DNA of 64,000 nucleotides, from assembly GCF_000766145.1 (NCBI RefSeq), contig NZ_JNFB01000040.1, positions 62,001-126,000 of the forward strand, written 5' to 3'. Positions 40,825 to 48,713 of the stretch are shown here, one piece after another. A program made the position numbers and the translations under genes. The number at the start of each line of letters is the position of its first letter. Within the stretch, counting starts at the first letter, position 1. Source of the DNA: Paenilisteria newyorkensis. Lineage in GTDB: Bacteria > Bacillota > Bacilli > Lactobacillales > Listeriaceae. The notes beneath the pieces were generated by a model. The model was not told the origin of the DNA. It worked only from the letters and a program-made list of their open reading frames with translations, and made no database searches.

Positions 40825-42252
40825 ATGGTTCATACGCTATGGCACACGTATCTCCCCTCCATTTTTGACTGGGTTATCGAAACTTCTATTTTGGCAAGCG
40901 TGTTAGTCGTTTTCCTTCTGTGCATCAGATTCGCATTAAAAAAATGGCTAACACCGCAATGGAAATACGCATTATGGCTAATTCTAATAGCAAGGCTTGT
41001 ACTACCATGGTTCCCAGAAAGCTCGTTCAGCATCTACTCCATACTACCAATAAACCCTGAGCCCGCTCCCATTGTTAGCCAAGAAAGCACAGCAATACCA
41101 CCCGAAGCCATCGCAGAAGTACCCGTCATAACGGAAGACGTACCTGTCGAAATCAACGTATACACTATCTTTTTATGTATTTGGATACTAGGCGTTCTGA
41201 TTGCTGGAATTTTCATAATCTTGACAAACAGACGTCTATATAACTATATAAGTAAGCAACCCGAAATAACAGACAAACGAGTTTTGGCCATTTATCGCCA
41301 ATGCAAGGAAGATATGTCCATTAAAAAAGACATCCCGTTACATTATTCTGGAAAAATTTCAGCACCAACCTTATTCGGAATGAACAAACCTAGGATTTTG
41401 CTTGATGAAAAACACGTAAAGCATCTAAATAACGATCAACTAAAATACATTTTTTATCACGAATTATCCCACTATAAAAGAAAAGATATCAGCATTAATT
41501 TACTGATGAATTGCCTGCTTATTGTCCACTGGTTCAACCCGGTTCTTTGGTACGCCAATCGCGCCATGCGAGAAGATCAAGAAATGGCCTGCGATAACAT
41601 GGCCCTGACCTTCATCAATCCCGCAGAAAGAACCGCTTACGGGCACACCATTATTACATTAGTAGAGCAATATTCGACGTACTACCAGCCATCCACATTG
41701 GCACATTTCAGTAAAAACAAACTAAGATTAAAGAGGAGAATCATTATGATCAAAAAATTCAATAAAAAATCCCAACTATTAACAGCAGTAGGTTTCATCG
41801 CTATTTTGGGCGTATCCGCGTTCTCTCTAGTGGACGTAAAGGCCGAAACAACCGAATCACAAAAGCAAGAAATGGCAGACAAAATGAAAAAAGAAGAAGC
41901 CGTAAAACAAGAAGCAGCAGATAAAGTGGCAAGCGGAGAATATGACGAAAAAATGGCTGCTGATTATAAAGCAAAAATGGCGAGCGACAATGCCACTGAG
42001 GAAGTAACAAGCGCAGAAATCGACAAAAAAGTAGATGCAGCATACGAAGAGAAGAAACGACAAATGGCTGAGGAAAACGCAGCTAAGAAAGCAGAAGACG
42101 CAGCTTTCAACAAAAAAATGGCCGCGGCTACTGAAGAAAAGAAAAAACAGATGAGCGAAGAAAACGCAGCAACTAAGGCAACAAGCGAAAAATATGACGA
42201 AAAAACAGCCGCTGATTATAAAGTAAAAATGGCCGCTGAGAACGCAAAATAA
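40825..42252 (+). CDS. BlaR1/MecR1-like M56 membrane metallopeptidase with unusual repeat tail
   Basis: The 475 aa protein has several N-terminal membrane helices and the M56 zinc motif HELSHYKRKD (His212, Glu213, His216), with GMNKPRILLDEKHV before it and EDQEMACDNMAL after it as further family marks. After a last membrane helix (about 318-336) comes no penicillin-binding domain. Instead there is a tail of about 135 residues rich in Ala, Lys, Glu and Met, with repeats such as YDEKMAADYKAKMASDNA and YDEKTAADYKVKMAAENA. The tail would lie outside the cell and may sense envelope stress. A strong internal ribosome site before Met308 is noted separately. Confidence 0.88.
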   Translation: MVHTLWHTYLPSIFDWVIETSILASVLVVFLLCIRFALKKWLTPQWKYALWLILIARLVLPWFPESSFSIYSILPINPEPAPIVSQESTAIPPEAIAEVPVITEDVPVEINVYTIFLCIWILGVLIAGIFIILTNRRLYNYISKQPEITDKRVLAIYRQCKEDMSIKKDIPLHYSGKISAPTLFGMNKPRILLDEKHVKHLNNDQLKYIFYHELSHYKRKDISINLLMNCLLIVHWFNPVLWYANRAMREDQEMACDNMALTFINPAERTAYGHTIITLVEQYSTYYQPSTLAHFSKNKLRLKRRIIMIKKFNKKSQLLTAVGFIAILGVSAFSLVDVKAETTESQKQEMADKMKKEEAVKQEAADKVASGEYDEKMAADYKAKMASDNATEEVTSAEIDKKVDAAYEEKKRQMAEENAAKKAEDAAFNKKMAAATEEKKKQMSEENAATKATSEKYDEKTAADYKVKMAAENAK

Positions 42253-42288
42253 GGCATTAAAAACAAACGATGCTCCCCATCTAATGTT

Positions 42289-42330
42289 CACCCCAAAATT
42301 AGACTAAAACTCTGATTTTGGGGTGTTTTA
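42289..42330. terminator. Terminator between convergent genes
   Basis: CACCCCAAAAT and ATTTTGGGGTG arms with TTTT on the plus strand; it lies between the M56 gene and the minus-strand gene ending at 42334. Confidence 0.85.
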
Positions 42331-42333
42331 TTA

Positions 42334-43392
42334 TTACTTATCCAACCACCGCAAAGCATCCTGACTCATCGATATAATCTCCTCATGCTCCCCAACATTC
42401 GTGACAAACAGCAATGACCGAATCCGCTCTGCCGTGGAAAAAAGATGATTATCCGGATACTCCGACTCGATCATATTACTATACCGAATCCCATCCAAAT
42501 GCTCTATTTTATACGACATCTGATCCGTAACGATAAGCCCCTTTCCATCATAATTCGCCTTAATCCCATTATCCTCCCCATTCAACAACACCGATTTTTG
42601 CAGTTTCGTATCGTACAAGTAAAGCCCGTTACCCTTGGAATAAGCCACCAAATTATCACCAACTGGCTTCAAATCACTATAATCCACGCCTAAATCATGT
42701 ATTTCGTAATTCCCAGACCTCAGATCATAACACTTCAAATGCCCGCTTCCTCGCCGAATATCCCGATACCACATTTTATGCTCTGAAAAAGCCAGAACCG
42801 TCCCGTCCGCTCCAACCTCATCAAGCTGCTCCTCCTCAGCCGTTTTCAAATCATACGACATAACCAATCCCGTCTTCCCATTAGACTCCAACCAATAAAC
42901 CCGGTGACCTATCACATGAAAATCGAAAAATGAGTGCGCATCACTGCCCTTCCATTTCTTCAAAATTTTCTCCTGTTCGATGTCATAGATAACCGTCCGT
43001 GTCGCACCGTCCGCGTCTGCCTCCACCCAACCAAGATAATCCTCATTCCCAAAAGTCGAATCAATCCCGTCCATGCCAAACTTCATCTTGCTAGAACCTG
43101 GCACCATCTCCATTTTGCCAGTCTTCTTATCAATCCCATAAACAGCCTTCGCGATGTTGTAACTGTCCGTATCGCCTTCCGTATCCACCAACGTATAAAT
43201 CGTATCCCGCGTATCCACCATGGAGTAAAAACCAACCCCATCCTCACCGATAAACCGCGTCCGATCCTTCTCGTTCACCACCTGCACACGCAATTCCTTA
43301 TTCGCCTTCACAACCTTATTTATCGCAAAAGCCACACCTAAAACGAGTAAAACCACAATCACAACCACCACTCGTTTTTTCTTCGCATCCAT
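42334..43392 (-). CDS. Membrane-anchored protein, probably beta-propeller
   Basis: About 352 aa. An N-terminal basic stretch and one helix (RVVVVIVVLLVLGVAFAI) anchor the protein; the rest is external. Repeated strands with patterns such as FGNEDYLGWVEADADG, VIGHRVYWLESNG, FSEHKMWYRDIRRG and VGDNLVAYSKGNGLYLYD suggest a TolB/WD-like beta-propeller. Its start overlaps the stop of the upstream gene on the same strand, so the two form an operon. No function can be assigned. Confidence 0.7.
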   Translation of the reverse strand: MDAKKKRVVVVIVVLLVLGVAFAINKVVKANKELRVQVVNEKDRTRFIGEDGVGFYSMVDTRDTIYTLVDTEGDTDSYNIAKAVYGIDKKTGKMEMVPGSSKMKFGMDGIDSTFGNEDYLGWVEADADGATRTVIYDIEQEKILKKWKGSDAHSFFDFHVIGHRVYWLESNGKTGLVMSYDLKTAEEEQLDEVGADGTVLAFSEHKMWYRDIRRGSGHLKCYDLRSGNYEIHDLGVDYSDLKPVGDNLVAYSKGNGLYLYDTKLQKSVLLNGEDNGIKANYDGKGLIVTDQMSYKIEHLDGIRYSNMIESEYPDNHLFSTAERIRSLLFVTNVGEHEEIISMSQDALRWLDK

Positions 43393-44015
43393 CATTTCTC
43401 CCTCACAATCTTAAAAATATATTCCCCATCAATCTGCGCAGGAGACGTCTCCTTAACTGCCGTATTTTCCGACAAATATATTTTCAACGCATCGCCTTTC
43501 TTAATATCATCCGCTTCAATCCTTTTCCCATCCGCGTCAAAAATATCACTAGTCTTATGTAACACATACTTCCCATCATCCAGACTAGGCTCCATACCAG
43601 TAAACAATTTCAAATGCTGCACATAAAGCGACGAACCTCCATCCTCATAAGCCTCCCCAAGATACAAATTAAAATCATCCTCCGTTTTCGCAAGTGGATA
43701 CTTCACATCCGGCTCATCACTTGTAAACGAATACGGCATAAACAACACATCCTGCCCCTTACCTATAAAAATATACTGATACACAATATCCGCCGAATCT
43801 CCCCGAACCTTGAAATTCTTCACATAATCCCCACTTTTCATCCAATCCCACACAAATTTCTCATCATAAATAGCCTTATTCGGCACACTTTGCTCCTGAA
43901 TAAACGCATCGATTTCCCTCTCCGCGTAAGCCTTCGTATAATAATGCTTCCCAATAAAAAATCCACCCACAATCACAGCGAGCCCTAGCAACATCCAACT
44001 GTACTTATTCTTCAT
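43392..44015 (-). CDS. Membrane-anchored hypothetical protein
   Basis: A 207 aa protein starting MKNKYSWMLLGLAVIVGGFFIG at 44015, with GGAGG 9 nt upstream. One N-terminal helix and an external, acidic domain (VWDWMKSGDYVKNFKVRG, FMPYSFTSDEPDVKYPLAKTEDDFNLYLGEAYEDG). It overlaps the next gene by one codon region (stop/start overlap). The pair looks like two surface-exposed partners. No family is recognised. Confidence 0.7.
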   Translation of the reverse strand: MKNKYSWMLLGLAVIVGGFFIGKHYYTKAYAEREIDAFIQEQSVPNKAIYDEKFVWDWMKSGDYVKNFKVRGDSADIVYQYIFIGKGQDVLFMPYSFTSDEPDVKYPLAKTEDDFNLYLGEAYEDGGSSLYVQHLKLFTGMEPSLDDGKYVLHKTSDIFDADGKRIEADDIKKGDALKIYLSENTAVKETSPAQIDGEYIFKIVREK

Positions 44016-44064
44016 ATCATCTGCCTCCACACTTCACGAATTTTCCATAACCTACCCTAAAAGT

Positions 44065-44094
44065 ATCATAAATCACGAATCCGAACAATGACAA
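44065..44094 (-). promoter_or_regulatory. Promoter of the 44015-42334 gene pair
   Basis: On the minus strand TTGTCA (44089-44094) and TATGAT (44065-44070) with an 18-bp spacer, about 50 bp upstream of the ATG at 44015. Confidence 0.65.
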
Positions 44095-44202
44095 TCCGCA
44101 TATCTTTAGGAAATATTTAATCCCCCATACATTCCTTAACAAAATTTAAAGAACCCGATATAATCACAAAACACAAATAAAAAATTTCAAATCCCATCCA
44201 AT

Positions 44203-44234
44203 CCCCCAAGCCCTTCTCACGCCCCTCCTCCCCC
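44203..44234 (-). other. G-rich tract, possible G-quadruplex
   Basis: The minus strand shows four G runs of 5, 4, 3 and 5 within 32 nt, with loops of 4, 8 and 3. This is unusual in such an AT-rich intergenic region. It lies between divergent promoters. Confidence 0.4.
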
Positions 44235-44277
44235 AACAATTATCTTGCCCCCGCGCAACTTTTTTAGGGAAACCCCC

Positions 44278-44306
44278 TTGACACAAAAAAACATCGATGC
44301 TAACCT
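44278..44306 (+). promoter_or_regulatory. Possible promoter of the mgtA leader transcript
   Basis: A perfect TTGACA (44278-44283) is followed after 17 bp by TAACCT (44301-44306). The -10 is weak. If used, transcription starts near 44313 and includes the inverted repeat, the M-box and the leader peptide. Confidence 0.45.
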
Positions 44307-44390
44307 AGAAAGAGTAAGAACAATAATAAAAAAAATCAGCAAGCCAAAAAGTCTCTTCCAAACGCCAATTCAGACCGCACCTCCAAACCT

Positions 44391-44511
44391 CAGCGTGCCC
44401 ACAAATGCTTAGTTGCTAGGCAAAAGTGAGTACCGCAGCGGAGCGTACGACTGTACGAGAGCAGCGGAACGGAACTTTTAACGACGCAAATGAGCGTTTG
44501 TGGGCACGCTG
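44391..44511. repeat. Long imperfect inverted repeat element, 121 bp
   Basis: Perfect 15-bp outer arms (CAGCGTGCCCACAAA at 44391-44405 and its complement at 44497-44511) enclose further pairing segments (AAAAGT/ACTTTT) and an inner CGTAC-GACT-GTACG hairpin. It is more GC-rich than its surroundings. It abuts the 5-prime end of the M-box. It may be a dispersed intergenic repeat or part of a structured RNA; I recall similar GCGTACGACTGTACG sequences from Firmicute intergenic regions but cannot confirm this. Confidence 0.6.
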
Positions 44512-44692
44512 AACGACCTGTATAGTGAGGCTCCTATATGAACATATGCCACTGCCCAAAAATGTCCAAAGACGCCAATGGGTTGAACAGGGATTGTCGG
44601 ATTAAGGCTTTCCATAATGTGGCTAAGAAACCAGTTTTCTTTACGTTGTATAGTGCCAAATCTTTAGCGAGGGGAATAGTATGTTTTTTTAT
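44512..44692 (+). ncRNA. M-box Mg2+ riboswitch (ykoK leader)
   Basis: Core segments match the M-box aptamer closely: GTGAGGCTCC at 44525, CACTGCCCAAAAATGTCC followed by AAAGACGCCAATGGGT (about 44552-44586), and TATAGTGCCAAATCTTTAGCG near the 3-prime end. Most of these are nearly the same as in the B. subtilis mgtE leader as I remember it. The P2-type pairing CTATATG with TGTATAG is present. Mg2+ binding should favour the downstream terminator. The controlled gene, mgtA, is a Mg2+ transporter, consistent with known M-box targets. Confidence 0.92.
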
Positions 44693-44705
44693 GCGCATAA
44701 AATTC

Positions 44706-44746
44706 TGAATCTCTGCCAAAGTCACTAGACGGGTAGGGATTTTTTG
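44706..44746 (+). terminator. Riboswitch-controlled intrinsic terminator
   Basis: AATCTCTGCC (44708-44717) pairs with GGTAGGGATT (44732-44741) over ten bases including two G-U pairs, followed by a short T run. It lies just after the M-box and before the leader peptide, where an M-box expression platform should be. Confidence 0.8.
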
Positions 44747-44813
44747 TGCGTAATAAAGCATGAAATGAAAATTCTGCTATTATATTTATTATTGTCAATT
44801 TATATAGAACGGA

Positions 44814-44905
44814 GGTGGAGTAACATGCCACAATTTTTAGAAGACGACCCTGCAGAACCTGAATCATCGAACGTAATAACGGACTGGAATGGCTTTTACT
44901 CCACC
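44814..44905 (+). promoter_or_regulatory. RNA pairing that can hide the leader-peptide ribosome site
   Basis: GGTGGAGTAA at 44814-44823, the ribosome site and spacer of the leader peptide, is perfectly complementary to TTACTCCACC at 44896-44905 inside its own coding region. The second segment can instead take part in a GGCTTTT/AAAAGCC hairpin (44891-44897 with 44916-44922). A CAGTT-TCG-AACTG hairpin (44927-44939) then stands just before the mgtA ribosome site. Exclusive pairings suggest a translation-dependent switch. Confidence 0.5.
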
Positions 44906-44926
44906 AGAAACCTAAAAAAGCCGTGA
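44825..44926 (+). CDS. MgtL-like leader peptide upstream of mgtA, 33 aa
   Basis: ATG at 44825 with a strong GGAGG 9 nt upstream opens a 33-codon frame, MPQFLEDDPAEPES..., ending in ...LKKP just 30 bp before mgtA. It has a run of acidic residues mixed with prolines right after the start (EDDPAEPE). In E. coli, MgtL (EPDPTP near its start) makes the ribosome fall apart at low Mg2+, and this turns on mgtA. The same kind of sequence here, between an M-box and mgtA, suggests the same type of Mg2+ sensing. A longer in-frame ORF from 44744 has no ribosome site. The function is inferred. Confidence 0.7.
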   Translation: MPQFLEDDPAEPESSNVITDWNGFYSTRNLKKP

Positions 44927-44956
44927 CAGTTTCGAACTGAATCGGAGGATAATACA

Positions 44957-47554
44957 ATGAAAAAAGCACTAAACAAGTTACGTAATGAACAAGAAGTGAA
45001 CCGGACACTACTCCAAGATTCCACAGCAAACAAAGACGCGACGATCGCGAAATACAAAACAACGACACAAGGCCTAAACGAAGTCGAAGTTACGAGACGT
45101 CGCACTAAATTTGGCCCAAATATCACCGCCGAACAGAAGCCAACACCGTGGTATGTCAATCTGGCCAAGGCTTTTCACAACCCATTTATTTATATTCTTG
45201 CCTTCCTAATGATTATTTCTTACGTAACGGCCGACATCGAGGCGACCATCATTATGGCTCTGATGATCCTATTTAGCGTCATTCTGAGCTTCACCCAATC
45301 GATGCGCGCCCAAAAAGCTAGTCTCGCTTTGAAAAATATGATAGAAAATACGACCGCGATTATTCGTGACGGCATGCAACGCGAAATTCCGATTGTGGAT
45401 GTCGTTCCAGGCGATATCGTTTTCCTCTCAACCGGCGACATTATCCCAGCGGACGCGCGAATCGTCGAAGCCAAAGACCTATTTATCAACCAATCACCAC
45501 TCACTGGCGAATCGATTCCCGTTGAAAAATTCGTCGAAGCCACCGAAAAAAGTTTCAGCATTTTTGAACGAGACAATTTGGCATTCATGGGCACCGACGT
45601 GATTAGCGGTCAAGGTAAGGCGCTAATTCTTAAGACCGGCGACCACACGATTTTCGGCTCCCTATCTCAAGAAGCTCTCGCCAAACGTGACGAAACCAGT
45701 TTTGATAAAGGCGTCAAATCCATCTCCAAACTACTGATGTACCTCATGCTTGTCATGGTTCCAATCGTCTTTTTGATCAATGGCATCATGAAAGGTAACT
45801 GGACCGAAGCGCTTCTGTTCGCCGTTGCTGTAGCCGTGGGACTTACGCCCGAAATGCTTCCGATGATTGTCAACACCAATCTCGCAAAAGGCGCCGTTCG
45901 CATGGCTAAAAAGAAAGTCATCATCAAAGAGCTGAGCGCGATTCAAAACCTAGGCGCGATGGACGTTCTCTGCACTGACAAAACCGGCACGCTGACCAAA
46001 GATAAAGTCGAACTCATCGAACACATTGATACGACTGGCGAAACGTCCGATAAAGTCCTAGCGCTCGCCTTCCAAAACAGCCACTTCCAAACCGGCTGGA
46101 AAAACATCATGGACCACGCGATCATTTCACACATGGAAAAAACAGGTGATAGCAAACGTTTCACAACCCCAGAAAAAATCGACGAAATCCCGTTTGACTT
46201 TGCCCGCCGCCGTCTCAGCGTTATTTTGCGCAAAAAAGACAGCCTGCAAATGATTACAAAAGGCGCGATTACCGAAATGTTCGACGTCTGCTCCACACTT
46301 GAAGAAAACGGCGCGATTATCGAGCTCACAGACCCAATCAAAAAACGCCTCCACACGCAATGTGAGGAAATGAATCGCAACGGAATGCGCGTCATCGCCA
46401 TCGCGACGAAAACCAAGACCGAGAAAGAAACCTTCTCCGTCATCGATGAGCAAAATATGACACTAATTGGCTTCCTCGGTTTCCTAGATCCCGCCAAGCC
46501 ATCTGCAAAACCCGCGATTGCCTCTTTGCATGATCACGGCGTTACCGTCAAAGTTCTCACAGGTGACAACGAAATCGTCGCGCAAACCATTTGCAAGCAA
46601 GTCGGCATTCCGTCAGAGAAATTCCTGCTCGGTTCCGATATTGATTTCCTATATGATGACGAACTGACCGAAGCAACGAGGACCCACCACATCTTCGCCA
46701 AGCTCACACCAACTCAGAAATCCCGCATCATTCACCTGATTCGAAAAGACGGCCACACAGTTGGTTTTATGGGTGATGGAATCAATGATGCACCAGCCCT
46801 GCGCAAAGCAGACGTCGGAATCTCTGTTGATACTGCCGCCGATATAACCAAGGACGCAAGCTCCGTTATTCTACTCGAAAAGAGTTTAACGATACTAAAC
46901 GATGCCGTAACGGAAGGTCGTAACGTCTTCGGAAACATTCTAAAATACATGAAAATGACAGCCAGCTCCAATTTTGGAAACGTGTTTAGCGTGCTTGTCG
47001 CCAGCGCCTTCCTGCCATTTTTACCAATGCTATCGATTCATCTACTTTTGCAAAACCTCATGTACGATGTGTCGCAAATGACGCTACCGTGGGATAAAAT
47101 GGACGAATCCTTCTTGAAAAAGCCACGGAAATGGGACCGCAAAAACATGCTGCGCTTCATTCTTCTGATTGGCCCAGTCAGCTCGATTTTTGATATTCTC
47201 ACGTTCGCCCTCATGTGGTTCGTCTTTAGCGCCAATACGATCGCGGAACAAGCACTGTTCCAAAGCGGTTGGTTCGTTGTCGGCCTGCTCACACAAACGC
47301 TCGTCGTCCACATGATTCGCACAGAAAAAATTCCATTCATCCAAAGTCGCGCAGCTGCGCCAGTGATGATTTCCACCCTTATCGTGATGGGTCTGGGTAT
47401 TATCATTCCATTCACGTCGCTTGGTCACAACATCGGACTTGTCAGCCTACCGCTCAGCTACTTCCCGTGGCTCATCGCGATTCTTGTAGGCTACATGATA
47501 ACCGTCCAAATCGCCAAAAATCTCTACATCAAGAAATTCCATGATTGGATTTAA
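44957..47554 (+). CDS. mgtA: Mg2+-importing P-type ATPase MgtA
   Basis: An 865 aa P3B-type ATPase. A cytosolic N-terminus is followed by membrane helices, the A-domain TGES loop (SPLTGESIPVEK), the phosphorylation site CTDKTGTLT (Asp341), the hinge MGDGINDAPALRKADVG and six C-terminal helices. It imports Mg2+ using ATP. CGGAGG precedes the ATG. Upstream lie an M-box riboswitch and an MgtL-like leader peptide, so expression should rise at low Mg2+. Two SEDS genes follow directly, the first starting 4 bp after the stop. Confidence 0.95.
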   Translation: MKKALNKLRNEQEVNRTLLQDSTANKDATIAKYKTTTQGLNEVEVTRRRTKFGPNITAEQKPTPWYVNLAKAFHNPFIYILAFLMIISYVTADIEATIIMALMILFSVILSFTQSMRAQKASLALKNMIENTTAIIRDGMQREIPIVDVVPGDIVFLSTGDIIPADARIVEAKDLFINQSPLTGESIPVEKFVEATEKSFSIFERDNLAFMGTDVISGQGKALILKTGDHTIFGSLSQEALAKRDETSFDKGVKSISKLLMYLMLVMVPIVFLINGIMKGNWTEALLFAVAVAVGLTPEMLPMIVNTNLAKGAVRMAKKKVIIKELSAIQNLGAMDVLCTDKTGTLTKDKVELIEHIDTTGETSDKVLALAFQNSHFQTGWKNIMDHAIISHMEKTGDSKRFTTPEKIDEIPFDFARRRLSVILRKKDSLQMITKGAITEMFDVCSTLEENGAIIELTDPIKKRLHTQCEEMNRNGMRVIAIATKTKTEKETFSVIDEQNMTLIGFLGFLDPAKPSAKPAIASLHDHGVTVKVLTGDNEIVAQTICKQVGIPSEKFLLGSDIDFLYDDELTEATRTHHIFAKLTPTQKSRIIHLIRKDGHTVGFMGDGINDAPALRKADVGISVDTAADITKDASSVILLEKSLTILNDAVTEGRNVFGNILKYMKMTASSNFGNVFSVLVASAFLPFLPMLSIHLLLQNLMYDVSQMTLPWDKMDESFLKKPRKWDRKNMLRFILLIGPVSSIFDILTFALMWFVFSANTIAEQALFQSGWFVVGLLTQTLVVHMIRTEKIPFIQSRAAAPVMISTLIVMGLGIIIPFTSLGHNIGLVSLPLSYFPWLIAILVGYMITVQIAKNLYIKKFHDWI

Positions 47555-47558
47555 GCCG

Positions 47559-48713
47559 ATGTTTACCAAACAGAATAGCATCCTTATTATTGCCTATCTC
47601 GCCACAGGAATTTGGAGTTGCCTCATGGTTTACAGCGCCAGTTATGCATCCGCAGGCAACCGTTACGATGTAGCAAGCAACCATTTCGCCGTTCGTCAAG
47701 CCATGTTTTACGCAATCGGCCTCGCTTGCCTACTCTTCTTTGCCAAACTAAAAACAACACCATTCTGTTCTAAAAAAACGATGAAAATAGCAGGCGGCGT
47801 CGCTGTCCTCCTGCTACTTCTCGTTCTACTTACCGGTACAGCGACCAACAACGCCCAGCGCTGGATTCAACTAGGTGGCGCCACACTTCAACCAACCGAA
47901 CTCGTCAAAATGCTACTCATCGTTGTTACCGCCAACTTCATCGTCCACTACTTTGCAACGATGGCGCGCTCCAATCGCGTCACGTACTTACTCATTGCCT
48001 ACATCTTCGTATGCGCAGGTCTCATTATTTTGCAACCTGATTTAGGCACAAGCTTCATCGTTCTATGTATTTTCGCCGCCCAACTGCTCACATCCGGGCT
48101 ATCCGCACGCAGACTCAGCCAACTCGCGCTCACCGTCATCCTGTTCGTCGCCCTCAGCCTAGGCATCACGTACCTGCTCCATCCCGATTTTTTCAGTCAG
48201 GCTCGGCTTGGTCGTTTCGCGTTCCTTGACCCGTTCAGCGAAGCCAATCTCGACGCCTCCTACCAACTCAGAAACGGCTATTACGCGATTGCAGACGGCG
48301 GCATATTCGGCAAAGGATTCGGCCAAAGCGTCCAAAAACTCGGTTTCCTGCCCGAATCCCATACCGACTTCATCAGCGCAGTCATCTCAGAAGAACTTGG
48401 CATCATTGGCATTCTTGTGACCATGAGTCTCATCCTGTTTTTCATCGGAAAAGCCTTCCACATCGCACTTCGCAGCCAATCAGCATTCGACACTTCCGTC
48501 TGTATCGGTTTTGCGACCTGGATCGCCGTCCAAGCCGTACTCAACCTCGGCGGCATCAGCGGTATGATCCCACTCACCGGCGTCCCGTTGCCATTTATCA
48601 GCTTCGGCGGCACCTCCATTATCACCCTATCGTGCGGCGTCGGATTTCTCATCAGCGCCGAACGCCAAATAACCCTCACAGAAAGAAGGAATCTCCATGC
48701 AAACCAACAATAG
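47559..48713 (+). CDS. SEDS-family peptidoglycan polymerase, FtsW2-like
   Basis: A protein of about 384 aa with ten or so membrane helices. SEDS marks include NAQRWIQLGGATLQPTELVKM, GYYAIADGGIFGKGFGQS, LPESHTDFISAVISEELG and GVPLPFISFGGTSI. SEDS proteins polymerise glycan strands together with a class B PBP. The start at 47559 follows the mgtA stop by 4 bp; an ATG at 47541 lies inside mgtA. The position after an MgtA-type ATPase and before a second SEDS gene matches L. monocytogenes lmo2688 (FtsW2), which is induced under cell-wall stress, as I recall. Confidence 0.9.
   Translation: MFTKQNSILIIAYLATGIWSCLMVYSASYASAGNRYDVASNHFAVRQAMFYAIGLACLLFFAKLKTTPFCSKKTMKIAGGVAVLLLLLVLLTGTATNNAQRWIQLGGATLQPTELVKMLLIVVTANFIVHYFATMARSNRVTYLLIAYIFVCAGLIILQPDLGTSFIVLCIFAAQLLTSGLSARRLSQLALTVILFVALSLGITYLLHPDFFSQARLGRFAFLDPFSEANLDASYQLRNGYYAIADGGIFGKGFGQSVQKLGFLPESHTDFISAVISEELGIIGILVTMSLILFFIGKAFHIALRSQSAFDTSVCIGFATWIAVQAVLNLGGISGMIPLTGVPLPFISFGGTSIITLSCGVGFLISAERQITLTERRNLHANQQ

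Noticed and set aside
44664-45068. 134-codon minus-strand ORF near mgtA
   Set aside because: Antisense to the riboswitch terminator, leader peptide and mgtA start; no ribosome site.
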